DNA of 33,904 bases from Bradyrhizobium sp. Lineage in GTDB: Bacteria; Pseudomonadota; Alphaproteobacteria; Rhizobiales; Xanthobacteraceae. The stretch lies in the NCBI RefSeq assembly GCF_027451485.1, contig NZ_DAIDJE010000038.1, positions 1 to 33,904 of the forward strand, given 5' to 3'. Positions 26,391 through 33,904 of the stretch are shown here, piece by piece. Position 1 is the first letter of the stretch, and every line of letters starts with the position of its first letter. The position numbers were made by a program, and so were the translations under genes. The notes under the pieces were generated by a model. That model searched no databases and was not told where the DNA came from. It was given only the letters and a program-made list of their open reading frames with translations.

Positions 26391-27470
26391 ATGAGCATTC
26401 ATCTGCAGCATGTCAGCGTCGAAATCGGCGGCGAAAAGATCATCGATGACGTCGATCTCGCACTCGAGCGCGGCACGATGAACGTGCTTCTCGGCGCGAC
26501 ATTGGCAGGCAAGACGAGCCTGATGCGTCTGATGGCGGGCCTTGATAGACCGACAAGCGGAAAAGTGCTGGTCGACGGCACTGACGTGACCGGCGTGCCC
26601 GTGCGCAAGCGTGCGGTCGCGATGGTCTATCAGCAGTTCGTCAATTATCCCTCGCTGTCGGTCTACGAAAACATTGCCTCGCCCCTGCGCGTCGCCAAGG
26701 TAAAGGGCGACGAACTCGACCGGCGCGTGCGCGAGGCGGCACGCGTGCTGGGCCTTGAACCATTACTGAAGCGGCAGCCTTCGCAGCTTTCCGGCGGCCA
26801 GCAGCAGCGCACTGCGATCGCCCGCGCGCTCACCAAGCGCGCCGACCTCGTGCTGCTCGACGAGCCCTTGGCAAATCTCGACTACAAGCTGCGCGAGGAA
26901 CTGCGTGAAGAGCTGCCGCGGATCCTGTCGCAAACCGGCGCCACGCTGGTTTATGCAACGACCGAACCGCTCGAGGCCCTCCAACTCGGCGGCAGGACTG
27001 CGACGCTGTCGCAAGGACGGCTCATTCAGTTCGGCCCGGCGCCGGACGTCTATCATCGTCCGAATCACATCGAATCCGCGCGGGTCTTTTCCGATCCCCC
27101 CTTGAACGAACTGCCGATCACCAAGGCTTCTACGGAAATCCGCTTCAACGACGGCTCGACGCTGCCGGCGCTCGGCACCCTCGCGCAGCTTGCCGATGGC
27201 GCCTATACGATGGCCTTCCGCGCCGACATCGTCAGCCTGCGCGCTGCCTGGCCGCAGTCCCTGACCTTTGCCGGGGAGATTTCGGTCGCGGAGATCTCTG
27301 GCTCGGAAAGCTTCGTTCATGTGACTTCGCCGCGCGGCACCTTCGTCTGCGTCGAGGCCGGCGTCAGCACGCTCCAGCCCGGCCAATCCGTCGACATGCA
27401 CGTCGACGCGGCGCGGGTGTTCGTGTTCGATTCCGCCGGCGCACTCGTCGCCGCCGGCCGAGAGAGTTGA
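26391..27470 (+). CDS. glpS: Glycerol ABC importer ATPase 1 (GlpS), switch-His-less
   Basis: A 359-residue ATPase of the sugar/polyol importer (MalK/UgpC) type: nucleotide-binding domain about 1-230, then a regulatory OB-fold domain. Walker A reads GATLAGKT (35-42), less canonical than GPSGSGKS. The signature LSGGQ (133-137) and Walker B LLDEP (Asp157, Glu158) are intact. The switch histidine, normally in YVTHD, is replaced: YATTE with Thr191. It therefore lacks one catalytic element while its partner lacks another. It is the first gene of the importer operon; the ATG at 26391 has only a weak purine-rich site. Family identification rests on its resemblance to rhizobial glycerol transporters (glpSTPQUV). 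Confidence 0.88.
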   Translation: MSIHLQHVSVEIGGEKIIDDVDLALERGTMNVLLGATLAGKTSLMRLMAGLDRPTSGKVLVDGTDVTGVPVRKRAVAMVYQQFVNYPSLSVYENIASPLRVAKVKGDELDRRVREAARVLGLEPLLKRQPSQLSGGQQQRTAIARALTKRADLVLLDEPLANLDYKLREELREELPRILSQTGATLVYATTEPLEALQLGGRTATLSQGRLIQFGPAPDVYHRPNHIESARVFSDPPLNELPITKASTEIRFNDGSTLPALGTLAQLADGAYTMAFRADIVSLRAAWPQSLTFAGEISVAEISGSESFVHVTSPRGTFVCVEAGVSTLQPGQSVDMHVDAARVFVFDSAGALVAAGRES

Positions 27471-27480
27471 GGAGCGGCAG

Positions 27481-28554
27481 ATGGCACGCATCACGCTCGA
27501 CGGCATCGCCCACTCTTACGATCAGGATCGCTCCTCCTATGCGCTGAAGCCGATCGATCACGAGTGGTCGCAGGGCCGCTCCTATGCGCTGCTCGGCCCA
27601 TCCGGCTGCGGCAAGACCACGCTTCTCAACATCATCTCCGGCCTCGTCATCCCATCGCAGGGGCGGCTGCTGTTCGACGGCAGGGACGTCACCCATCTCG
27701 CCCCGGAGCAGCGCAACATCGCGCAGGTGTTTCAATTCCCTGTCGTCTACGACACGATGACGGTCGCGGAAAACCTCGCCTTCCCGCTGAAGAACCGCGG
27801 CCTCGGCCGCGCAGCGATCCGGACGCGCGTCAGCGAAATCGCCGATCTTCTGGGCCTGACCGGCGACCTCAACCGCCGCGCGCGGGGGCTCACGGCCGAT
27901 GCCAAGCAGAAGATCTCGCTCGGCCGCGGCCTTGTGCGATCCGACGTCGCAGCCGTGCTGTTCGACGAGCCGCTGACGGTGATCGATCCGTCGCTGAAAT
28001 GGGAGCTGCGCTCGAAGCTCAAGGCGGTGCATCGCGCGCTCGACGTGCTGATGATCTACGTGACGCACGACCAGGTCGAGGCGCTGACCTTCGCCGATGA
28101 AGTCGTTGTCATGAAGGACGGCCGCATCCTGCAGATCGCGACCCCGACGCAATTGTTCGAGCAGCCGGAGCACACGTTTGTCGGCTACTTTATCGGCTCG
28201 CCGGGCATGAACCTGGTCGAGGCCGAGGTCGACGGCGCCGAAGCGCGAATTGGCGAACAGACCCTTCGTCTTCCGGCGCGCTACGGCAAGCCACCGTCCG
28301 GTAGTTCGGTGCGCCTCGGCTTTCGCCCCGACTACACCACGCTGGTCTCGGGCGGTGATCTGAGAGTGCGCGTGCAGAAGATCGAAGATCTTGGACGCCG
28401 CCGCATCGCCAGGGTCTCGCTCGGCGCGCAGGACATTTTCGCCATCGTCCCACATGGCCGGTCGATCGAGGGCGATACAGCCGGGATCGCGATCAAACCC
28501 GAACGTCTCTTCGTCTACGTCAATGACGAGCGCGTCGCAGGAGAGCCGCTGTGA
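27481..28554 (+). CDS. glpT: Glycerol ABC importer ATPase 2 (GlpT), degenerate signature motif
   Basis: A 357-residue ATPase of the same type as its upstream neighbour. Walker A GPSGCGKT (39-46), Walker B LFDEP (Asp162, Glu163) and the switch His196 (YVTHD) are all intact. The ABC signature, however, reads LTADAKQK (137-144) instead of LSGGQQQR, and the D-loop is TVID. It would contribute a full catalytic half but a poor signature to the heterodimer. This is not the glycerol-3-phosphate antiporter also named GlpT in enteric bacteria. It starts 10 bases after glpS; its stop overlaps the glpP GTG. Confidence 0.88.
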   Translation: MARITLDGIAHSYDQDRSSYALKPIDHEWSQGRSYALLGPSGCGKTTLLNIISGLVIPSQGRLLFDGRDVTHLAPEQRNIAQVFQFPVVYDTMTVAENLAFPLKNRGLGRAAIRTRVSEIADLLGLTGDLNRRARGLTADAKQKISLGRGLVRSDVAAVLFDEPLTVIDPSLKWELRSKLKAVHRALDVLMIYVTHDQVEALTFADEVVVMKDGRILQIATPTQLFEQPEHTFVGYFIGSPGMNLVEAEVDGAEARIGEQTLRLPARYGKPPSGSSVRLGFRPDYTTLVSGGDLRVRVQKIEDLGRRRIARVSLGAQDIFAIVPHGRSIEGDTAGIAIKPERLFVYVNDERVAGEPL

Positions 28555-29441
28555 TCGAAAAGCCGATCAACAACCGCGCCTGGCTGCTGGTTCTCCCGGT
28601 GCTCGCTTTCGTGCTGTTCTCGGCGCTGCTGCCGATGATGACCGTGGTGAACTACTCGCTGCAGGACAGCATGGGCGCCAACAACTTCTTCTGGAATGGC
28701 GACGCCTGGTTCCGCGACGTCCTCAACCCGTCCACCGATATCGGCGCGCGTTTCTTCGACGCCCTGATCCGAAACCTGAGCTTCTCCTTCGCGGCTCTCC
28801 TGATTGAGGTGCCGCTCGGCATTGCCATTGCGCTGTGCCTGCCGCGCTCCGGCTGGGCGGTCGGCCCGTGCCTTGTGCTGATCGCGTTGCCGATGCTGAT
28901 CCCGTGGAACGTGGTTGGCACGATCTGGCAGATTTTTGCGCGCGCCGATATCGGCCTGTTCGGCGCGGCGATCAACGGCCTCGGCATACCCTATAACGAC
29001 ACGCAGGATCCGGTCGCAGCCTGGATCACCATCGTCATCATCGACGTCTGGCACTGGACGCCGCTGGTTATTCTGCTGAGCTATGCCGGGCTCCGCGCGA
29101 TTCCGGATGCCTTCTACCAGGCCGCGCGCATCGACGCCGCGAGCCGCTGGGCCGTGTTCGTCAACATCGAGCTGCCGAAGCTGCAGAAGGTGCTGGTGAT
29201 CGCAGTCCTGCTGCGCTTCATGCAGACCTTCATGATCTATACCGAGCCGTTCGTCGTGACCGGCGGCGGGCCGGGCAGCGCCACAACCTTCCTTTCCATC
29301 GACCTCGTCAAGATCGCGCTCGGCCAGGTCGACCTCGGCAACGCGGCTGCGATGTCGCTGATCTACAACCTCATCACCATCACCCTGTGCTGGATCTTCT
29401 ACACCATCATGACCCAGCTCGACCGCAGGAGGGATGCCTGA
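28551..29441 (+). CDS. glpP: Glycerol ABC importer permease (GlpP)
   Basis: A 296-residue inner-membrane permease of the MalF/UgpA group with about six helices. The cytoplasmic coupling loop reads YQAARIDAASRWAVFVNIEL, the EAA motif that docks on the ATPases. It begins with GTG at 28551, preceded by AGGAGAG and overlapping the glpT stop (GTGA). Its stop overlaps the start of glpQ, as expected for paired permeases. Translocation of glycerol is inferred from operon context. Confidence 0.9.
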   Translation: MIEKPINNRAWLLVLPVLAFVLFSALLPMMTVVNYSLQDSMGANNFFWNGDAWFRDVLNPSTDIGARFFDALIRNLSFSFAALLIEVPLGIAIALCLPRSGWAVGPCLVLIALPMLIPWNVVGTIWQIFARADIGLFGAAINGLGIPYNDTQDPVAAWITIVIIDVWHWTPLVILLSYAGLRAIPDAFYQAARIDAASRWAVFVNIELPKLQKVLVIAVLLRFMQTFMIYTEPFVVTGGGPGSATTFLSIDLVKIALGQVDLGNAAAMSLIYNLITITLCWIFYTIMTQLDRRRDA

Positions 29442-30247
29442 TGCGCCGCGGCGTGATGCCCAAAATTGTGCTCGCCGCATATCTGGCGATGCTGATGCTG
29501 CCGATCTATTGGCTCATCAATTTGAGCCTGCGGCCCAACGAAGACATCGTGTCCCGCATGGCGCTGTGGCCGCATCATCCGACATTGGAGAAGTATTTCT
29601 TCATCCTCAACGATCCGACCTGGGTGCACGCCTTCGGCGTCTCGCTGACCTATGTGCTGATCAACACCGTGATCTCGGTGACGGTCGCGCTGCCGGCCGC
29701 CTACGCCTTCAACCGCTTCAGTTTCATCGGCGACAAGCACCTGTTCTTTTGGCTGCTCACCAACCTGATGGCACCGGCCTCTGTTTATGCGATGCCGTTC
29801 TTCAACCTCTATTACGCGGTCGGCCTGTTCGACACGGTATGGGCGGTGGCGCTGGCGCACTGCCTGTTCAACGTGCCGCTGGCGGTGTGGATTCTCGAAG
29901 GCTTCATCGGCGGCGTCCCGCGCGAGATCGATGAGGCGGCGGCAATCGACGGTTACTCGTTCCCGCGCTTCTTCATCCGCATCTTCCTGCCGCTGATCGC
30001 CAACGGCATCGGCGTCACGGCCTTCTTCTGCTTCATGTTCTCCTGGGTCGAGCAACTGCTCGCCACGACGCTGACGGCGACCAACGCGCTGCCCTTCGCC
30101 GCGGTGATGACCCGCAGCTATTCGGTGTCGGGGATGGACTGGACGCTACTCGCGGCCGCGGGCGTCCTGACCATGGTCCCGGGCGCCGTCGTCATCTGGT
30201 TCGTGCGCAACCACATCGCCAAGGGCTTTGCCCTTGGACGCGTTTGA
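29441..30247 (+). CDS. glpQ: Glycerol ABC importer permease (GlpQ)
   Basis: A 268-residue permease of the MalG/UgpE group with six predicted helices. The EAA loop is EIDEAAAIDGYSFPRFFIRI. It forms the heterodimeric pore with the preceding permease. The ATG at 29441 shares bases with the previous stop (TGATG). A longer in-frame start at 29387 lies inside glpP and is rejected. The name should not be confused with the phosphodiesterase GlpQ of enteric bacteria. Confidence 0.9.
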   Translation: MRRGVMPKIVLAAYLAMLMLPIYWLINLSLRPNEDIVSRMALWPHHPTLEKYFFILNDPTWVHAFGVSLTYVLINTVISVTVALPAAYAFNRFSFIGDKHLFFWLLTNLMAPASVYAMPFFNLYYAVGLFDTVWAVALAHCLFNVPLAVWILEGFIGGVPREIDEAAAIDGYSFPRFFIRIFLPLIANGIGVTAFFCFMFSWVEQLLATTLTATNALPFAAVMTRSYSVSGMDWTLLAAAGVLTMVPGAVVIWFVRNHIAKGFALGRV

Positions 30248-30259
30248 AGGAGGCGTTCG

Positions 30260-30577
30260 ATGTTCGCCTCGATCGCCGAAACCTTCAGCGAGATCGGATC
30301 CAAATTCACCTGGATGGCCTGGACCTGGGAAACCGCGATCTTCTTCGGCTTCATTGCGACCGCGCTCGTCATCCTGACCCTGCTCGCCGTCTATCGGCCG
30401 GAGATGCCGCGCAAGGGCATTCTCGGCTTTCCCACCACGCGCGGCGACCGCTTCTTCGTGACGATGCTCGGCGCGGCGTACATCCACATTCTATGGATCG
30501 GATTCGGCGGCGGAGAGCTCTGGTATGCCCTCGGCATATCGGGGCTGTTCGGCATCGCCATGTTCATTTTCGCCTAA
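30260..30577 (+). CDS. glpU: Small membrane protein of the glycerol importer (GlpU, DUF2160)
   Basis: A 105-residue protein with three hydrophobic segments (about 27-44, 66-80, 86-104), belonging to the DUF2160 small integral membrane family that accompanies rhizobial glycerol importers. GGAGG lies seven bases before the ATG at 30260, 12 bases after glpQ. Its role is unknown; it may be an accessory subunit of the permease complex. Confidence 0.85.
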   Translation: MFASIAETFSEIGSKFTWMAWTWETAIFFGFIATALVILTLLAVYRPEMPRKGILGFPTTRGDRFFVTMLGAAYIHILWIGFGGGELWYALGISGLFGIAMFIFA

Positions 30578-30632
30578 CGAGGCGAGAGCCTGCCGCGCAT
30601 GGTGCACGGCAGGTCAAGAGGGAGGAGCCAAC

Positions 30633-32420
30633 ATGGACATCAAACGTCGCGACGTCTTGAAAGGCGCGGCGGCAACGGCGGCAACGACAGCCGTCGCGGC
30701 CCCCGCATTGCTGACCCCGACGCCGAGCTACGCGCAGCAGATGGATGCGGCCAAGAAATGGATCGATGCCGAATTCCAGCCGTCGACGCTGACCAAGGAA
30801 CAGCAGATGGCCGAGATGCAATGGTTCATCAAGGCCTCGACGCCATTCAAGGGCATGAAGGTGAGCTGTGCTTCGGAAATTCTCGGCATTCACGAGTATG
30901 AATCGAAGACCCTCACCAAGGCCTTCGCCGAGATCACGGGCATCCAAGTCAATCACGAGATGATGGACGAGGGCCTGATCGTCGACAAGATCGAAGTCGA
31001 GATCCAGTCCGGCAAGCCGATCTACGATTTCTGGATGAACGATTCCGACTTCATCGGTACCCATCCGCGCTACAACGACATCATCGGCGGATCGCTCACC
31101 GATTTCATGGCGAGCGCCGACGGCAAGGACATCACCAACCCCAACCTCGATCTCAAGGACTTCATCGGGCTGTCGTTCGCGACCTTCACCGACGGCAAGC
31201 TTTATCAGCTTCCGGACCAGCAGTTCGCCAACCTCTATTGGTTCCGCTACGACTGGTTCCAGCGGCCGGACCTGAAGGAAGGCTTCAAGAAAAAATTCGG
31301 CTACGATCTCGGCGTGCCGGTGAACTGGTCGGCGTATGAGGACATCGCCGACTACTTCACCAACACGGTCAAGGAAATCGACGGCCAGCGCGTCTATGGC
31401 CACATGGACTACGGCAAGAAGGATCCCTCGCTCGGCTGGCGTTTCACCGACGCCTGGCTCGCGATGGCCGGCAACGGCGACCGCGGTCTGCCCAACGGCA
31501 AGCCGGTCGACGAATGGGGCATCCGGATGGAAGACGGCATTCCGCGCGGCTCCTCGATCCGCCGCGGCGGCGACGCCAACGGGCCGGCGGCCGTCTACGC
31601 GCTTACGAAATTCGTCGAGTGGCTGAAGAAATATGCTCCGCCGGAAGCCGCCGGCATGGACTTCCTCGAAGCCGGCGCGGTGCCTGGACAGGGACACATC
31701 GCCCAGCAGATCTTCTGGTACAGCGCTTTCACCGCTGCGCTGTCCAAGCCCGACCTTCCGGTCATGAACAAGGACGGCACGCCGAAATGGCGCATGGCCC
31801 CCAGCCCGCACGGCGCCTACTGGAAGGAAGGCATGAAGCTCGGCTATCAGGACCAGGGCTGCTGGACCTACCTGAAATATGCGCCAAAGGACAACATCAG
31901 GGCCGGCTGGCTTTACGGCCAGTTCTGCGTCTCGAAGACGGTCTCGCTGAAGAAAGCCGTCACCTTCCTGCACGTCATCCGCGAGAGCGACATCTGGCAT
32001 CAGGCGATGACGGATCTCGCGCCGAAGGTCGGCGGCTGGGTCGAGTTCTATCGCAGCCCCGCGCGCAAGCTCTGGACTCCGACGGGCGTCAACGTGCCGG
32101 AATACGGCAAGCTGGCGCAGGTCTGGTGGCAGAATGTCTCGAAGGCGATCTCCGGAGAAGCGACGCCGCAGCAGGCGATGGATGGCCTTGCGCGCGACCA
32201 GGACGCAATTCTTGCCCGTCTTCAGAAGTCCGGCGTGCAGGGCAAACTCGGACCGAAGCTCAACGAAGAGAAGGATCCCGAGTACTGGTACGCGAAGGCA
32301 GAGAAGGACGGCAATCTTGCGCCCCAGCGCAAGCTCGCCAACGAGAAGCCGAAAGGCGTGACCGTCGACTACGACGAACTGATCAAGTCGTGGAAGGCGG
32401 AAAAGCCGAACAAGGGCTGA
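30633..32420 (+). CDS. glpV: Glycerol-binding periplasmic protein (GlpV), Tat-exported
   Basis: A 595-residue extracellular solute-binding protein, larger than most members of the family (about 400-450). The N-terminus MDIKRRDVLKGAAA has the twin-arginine motif (Arg5, Arg6) and a signal ending near PSYA-QQ (residue 34), so it is exported folded by Tat. GGGAGGAG precedes the ATG at 30633. It is the last gene of the importer operon and is followed by a perfect hairpin. Ligand assignment to glycerol rests on the adjacent glpD and glpR and on resemblance to the rhizobial glycerol system. Confidence 0.9.
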   Translation: MDIKRRDVLKGAAATAATTAVAAPALLTPTPSYAQQMDAAKKWIDAEFQPSTLTKEQQMAEMQWFIKASTPFKGMKVSCASEILGIHEYESKTLTKAFAEITGIQVNHEMMDEGLIVDKIEVEIQSGKPIYDFWMNDSDFIGTHPRYNDIIGGSLTDFMASADGKDITNPNLDLKDFIGLSFATFTDGKLYQLPDQQFANLYWFRYDWFQRPDLKEGFKKKFGYDLGVPVNWSAYEDIADYFTNTVKEIDGQRVYGHMDYGKKDPSLGWRFTDAWLAMAGNGDRGLPNGKPVDEWGIRMEDGIPRGSSIRRGGDANGPAAVYALTKFVEWLKKYAPPEAAGMDFLEAGAVPGQGHIAQQIFWYSAFTAALSKPDLPVMNKDGTPKWRMAPSPHGAYWKEGMKLGYQDQGCWTYLKYAPKDNIRAGWLYGQFCVSKTVSLKKAVTFLHVIRESDIWHQAMTDLAPKVGGWVEFYRSPARKLWTPTGVNVPEYGKLAQVWWQNVSKAISGEATPQQAMDGLARDQDAILARLQKSGVQGKLGPKLNEEKDPEYWYAKAEKDGNLAPQRKLANEKPKGVTVDYDELIKSWKAEKPNKG

Positions 32421-32429
32421 GGCATAGCG

Positions 32430-32460
32430 AAAGCGCGGGACCGCAAAGGTCCCGCGCTTT
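32430..32460. terminator. Strong bidirectional hairpin terminator after glpV
   Basis: AAAGCGCGGGACC and GGTCCCGCGCTTT form a perfect 13-base stem around GCAAA, ten bases after the glpV stop and five before the end of the convergent amidohydrolase gene. The A/T ends make it suitable in both directions, although no long U-tract follows. Confidence 0.85.
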
Positions 32461-32464
32461 GATG

Positions 32465-33307
32465 CTACGCTTTCTTCGGCGACCAGCCATAGGCCTTGGC
32501 GCAGGCGCCGCCCATCAACATCGCTCGTTCGGTTTCGCTCAACCGCTTGGTTTCGAGGAACGGCTTGACCGCCTGCTCGTAATTGACGACCGCAAACGCA
32601 CGCGTCCAGTCAGTGCCCCACAGGCAGCGCTCGAAGCCCCAGGCATCGAAGACGCGAGCGAGCGGATCCCAGATATCGTTGAAAGGATAAGGTTCTTTCG
32701 AGAGCGTGCAGGCGCCGGATACCTTGATCACCACGTTTTTGCGTTTGGCGAGATCCAGTACCTTCGGCAGATCCGCCCACGGCTCGGCCGGCGGGCCCGG
32801 CACGCGCGGTTGCAAGATGCCGAGATGGTCAAGAATAAAGCGCGTATCGGGGTGGCGGTCGATCAGCGTCGTGCCGGCTTCCAGATTGTCCCAGCAGAGC
32901 ACGTTGACCGGAAAATCATGGCGCACGGCTGAACGCGCGATGCGGTCCAGCCCGGGATGTTTGGGATCGCGCTTGTTCTCCCTGGTCAGCATGATGCGGA
33001 TGCCGACCGTGCCCGGCGTCTTCTTCCATTCGGCAACAACGTCATCGACCGCCGGATCGTCTGGATCGACCGGCTTGACGATCGCCATCCGACCTGGATG
33101 AGCGCGCTGCACCTCGACGGCATAGCTCGCGTCATAGCGGTACATGGAAAAGGCGGAGATGAAAATCGCGCCGTCGACGCCGACCTTATCCATTGCCGCC
33201 ACCATCTCGTCGCCGGTGACGTGGGGCGGCCAGTTCGGCACGGTCGCCCACGGCCGCTGCGGCGTATTCGCCTCATAGGCGTGGACCTGGGAATCGATAA
33301 TCGGCAT
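32465..33307 (-). CDS. Amidohydrolase-2 family metal-dependent hydrolase
   Basis: A 280-residue TIM-barrel hydrolase of the amidohydrolase-2/LigI-like group. The N-terminal motif is DSQVH: Asp5 and His9 are present, but the first histidine of the usual HxH pair is Gln7. His161 (FILDHLG) and Asp233 (WGTDWTR) are in the expected places. Members cleave lactones, decarboxylate aromatic acids or hydrolyse amides; the loss of one metal ligand suggests a metal-free or weakly metal-dependent member like LigI. The ATG at 33307 has GAGGAG upstream. The substrate is unknown. Confidence 0.85.
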   Translation of the reverse strand: MPIIDSQVHAYEANTPQRPWATVPNWPPHVTGDEMVAAMDKVGVDGAIFISAFSMYRYDASYAVEVQRAHPGRMAIVKPVDPDDPAVDDVVAEWKKTPGTVGIRIMLTRENKRDPKHPGLDRIARSAVRHDFPVNVLCWDNLEAGTTLIDRHPDTRFILDHLGILQPRVPGPPAEPWADLPKVLDLAKRKNVVIKVSGACTLSKEPYPFNDIWDPLARVFDAWGFERCLWGTDWTRAFAVVNYEQAVKPFLETKRLSETERAMLMGGACAKAYGWSPKKA

Positions 33308-33486
33308 GGGAGCGCTCCTCTTTTGTTTTGCCGGGAGTTTTGACGTCGCCGGCGGAACGTGTCCAGAGGCGAAGGCCATCTTGCATGCGCCTGCTTGCGT
33401 CGTGCATGGCAGCTCGCTGGAAAAAGCCAAGGGCACGGGCCGGCCGCCCGCGCCCTTTGTCGTGGTCGATCACGCCGTACGGCGCA

Positions 33487-33786
33487 TCAGTGCCTGAACA
33501 CCTTGCGGTCCGGGTCATCCGCGTAGGGCGGCGGCCATATTTTGCAGTCAAAGCTCCGGCCGATGCCCGGACAGACCGGACCGGACTGGCTGCCAGGTCC
33601 GACCATCGGCGTTTCCGGATAACCGTACCGGGCGGGGCCGCCGTGATGTCGCCAGTGCCGCTGATGTTTCATCTGATGATGGTGCAGATGGCGGCTGTTC
33701 TCCGTGGCCTGAGCCGGCGACGATGCCGCCAGCAGCGCGGCCGCGCCGATCGCCAGCACTGACAGCCGGATCGCAGGTTTGGTCAT
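33487..33786 (-). CDS. Small secreted His-rich protein
   Basis: A 99-residue protein with a clear signal peptide (MTKPAIRLSVLAIGAAALLAASSPAQA, cleavage after about residue 27). The mature part begins with a histidine-rich stretch (HLHHHQMKHQRHWRHH) followed by a Pro/Gly-rich tail with two cysteines (VCPG and FDCK) that could form a disulfide. The His cluster could bind metals. No family is recognised. GGAG lies seven bases before the ATG. Confidence 0.75.
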   Translation of the reverse strand: MTKPAIRLSVLAIGAAALLAASSPAQATENSRHLHHHQMKHQRHWRHHGGPARYGYPETPMVGPGSQSGPVCPGIGRSFDCKIWPPPYADDPDRKVFRH

Positions 33787-33904
33787 CGTAAATCTCCAGT
33801 GTGCTTCCCTGTCCGAGGATAAACCCCTTCAGCCTCGGCCTATTCATTTAAACAAATTCAGGACACTATCATCTCACGCAGGCCTTTCGACAGGATTTCC
33901 GAAA

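Overview
The window is a GC-rich, densely coded stretch from an alphaproteobacterium. Gene content and protein style point to the Nitrobacteraceae (Bradyrhizobium/Rhodopseudomonas relatives). That is an inference from general resemblance, not a database match. No rRNA, tRNA, CRISPR array, insertion sequence or phage gene was seen.

Layout. (1) 1-2500: a partial ArsR-type regulator reading off the left edge, a short redoxin, a PhaC-like alpha/beta hydrolase and a 57-residue membrane peptide. (2) 2500-11720: a complete N-type (alternate) F1Fo ATPase operon in the order atpD-C-Q-R-B-E-F-A-G, followed after 35 bases by a P3-type proton-pumping ATPase on the same strand. (3) 11800-19330: a stress block with a tandem universal stress protein, a fused ABC transporter of the YddA/BclA type, a single-domain universal stress protein, an M50 site-2 protease with CBS domains, a Hva1/DUF2945 protein, a DUF488 protein and a membrane-anchored HtrA protease. 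(4) 19794-23475: an orphan branched-chain-type substrate-binding protein, an NmrA-like Rossmann protein, a cysteine form of the GrdB selenoprotein family and a 2OG-Fe(II) oxygenase. (5) 23560-32460: a glycerol module, with glpR-glpD on the minus strand and a six-gene glycerol ABC importer (glpS-T-P-Q-U-V) diverging from it, closed by a strong hairpin. (6) 32465-33786: an amidohydrolase and a small His-rich secreted protein.

How the parts work together. Four FNR/FixK-type boxes (TTGA-N6-TCAA) lie upstream of the N-ATPase operon, both universal stress genes and the M50 protease. Three have perfect TTGAT-N4-ATCAA arms. This suggests that regions 2 and 3 are one low-oxygen regulon combining ion-pumping ATPases with protein and membrane stress functions. 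At the N-ATPase operon the box sits exactly where a class II activator should, relative to a TAnnnT -10 element.

The glycerol module should import glycerol and oxidise glycerol-3-phosphate, but no glycerol kinase is present here. Its two ATPase subunits have lost complementary motifs. The predicted heterodimer has one complete ATP site and one degenerate site, which I consider the most distinctive observation in the window, together with the FixK-linked N-ATPase/P3-ATPase unit.
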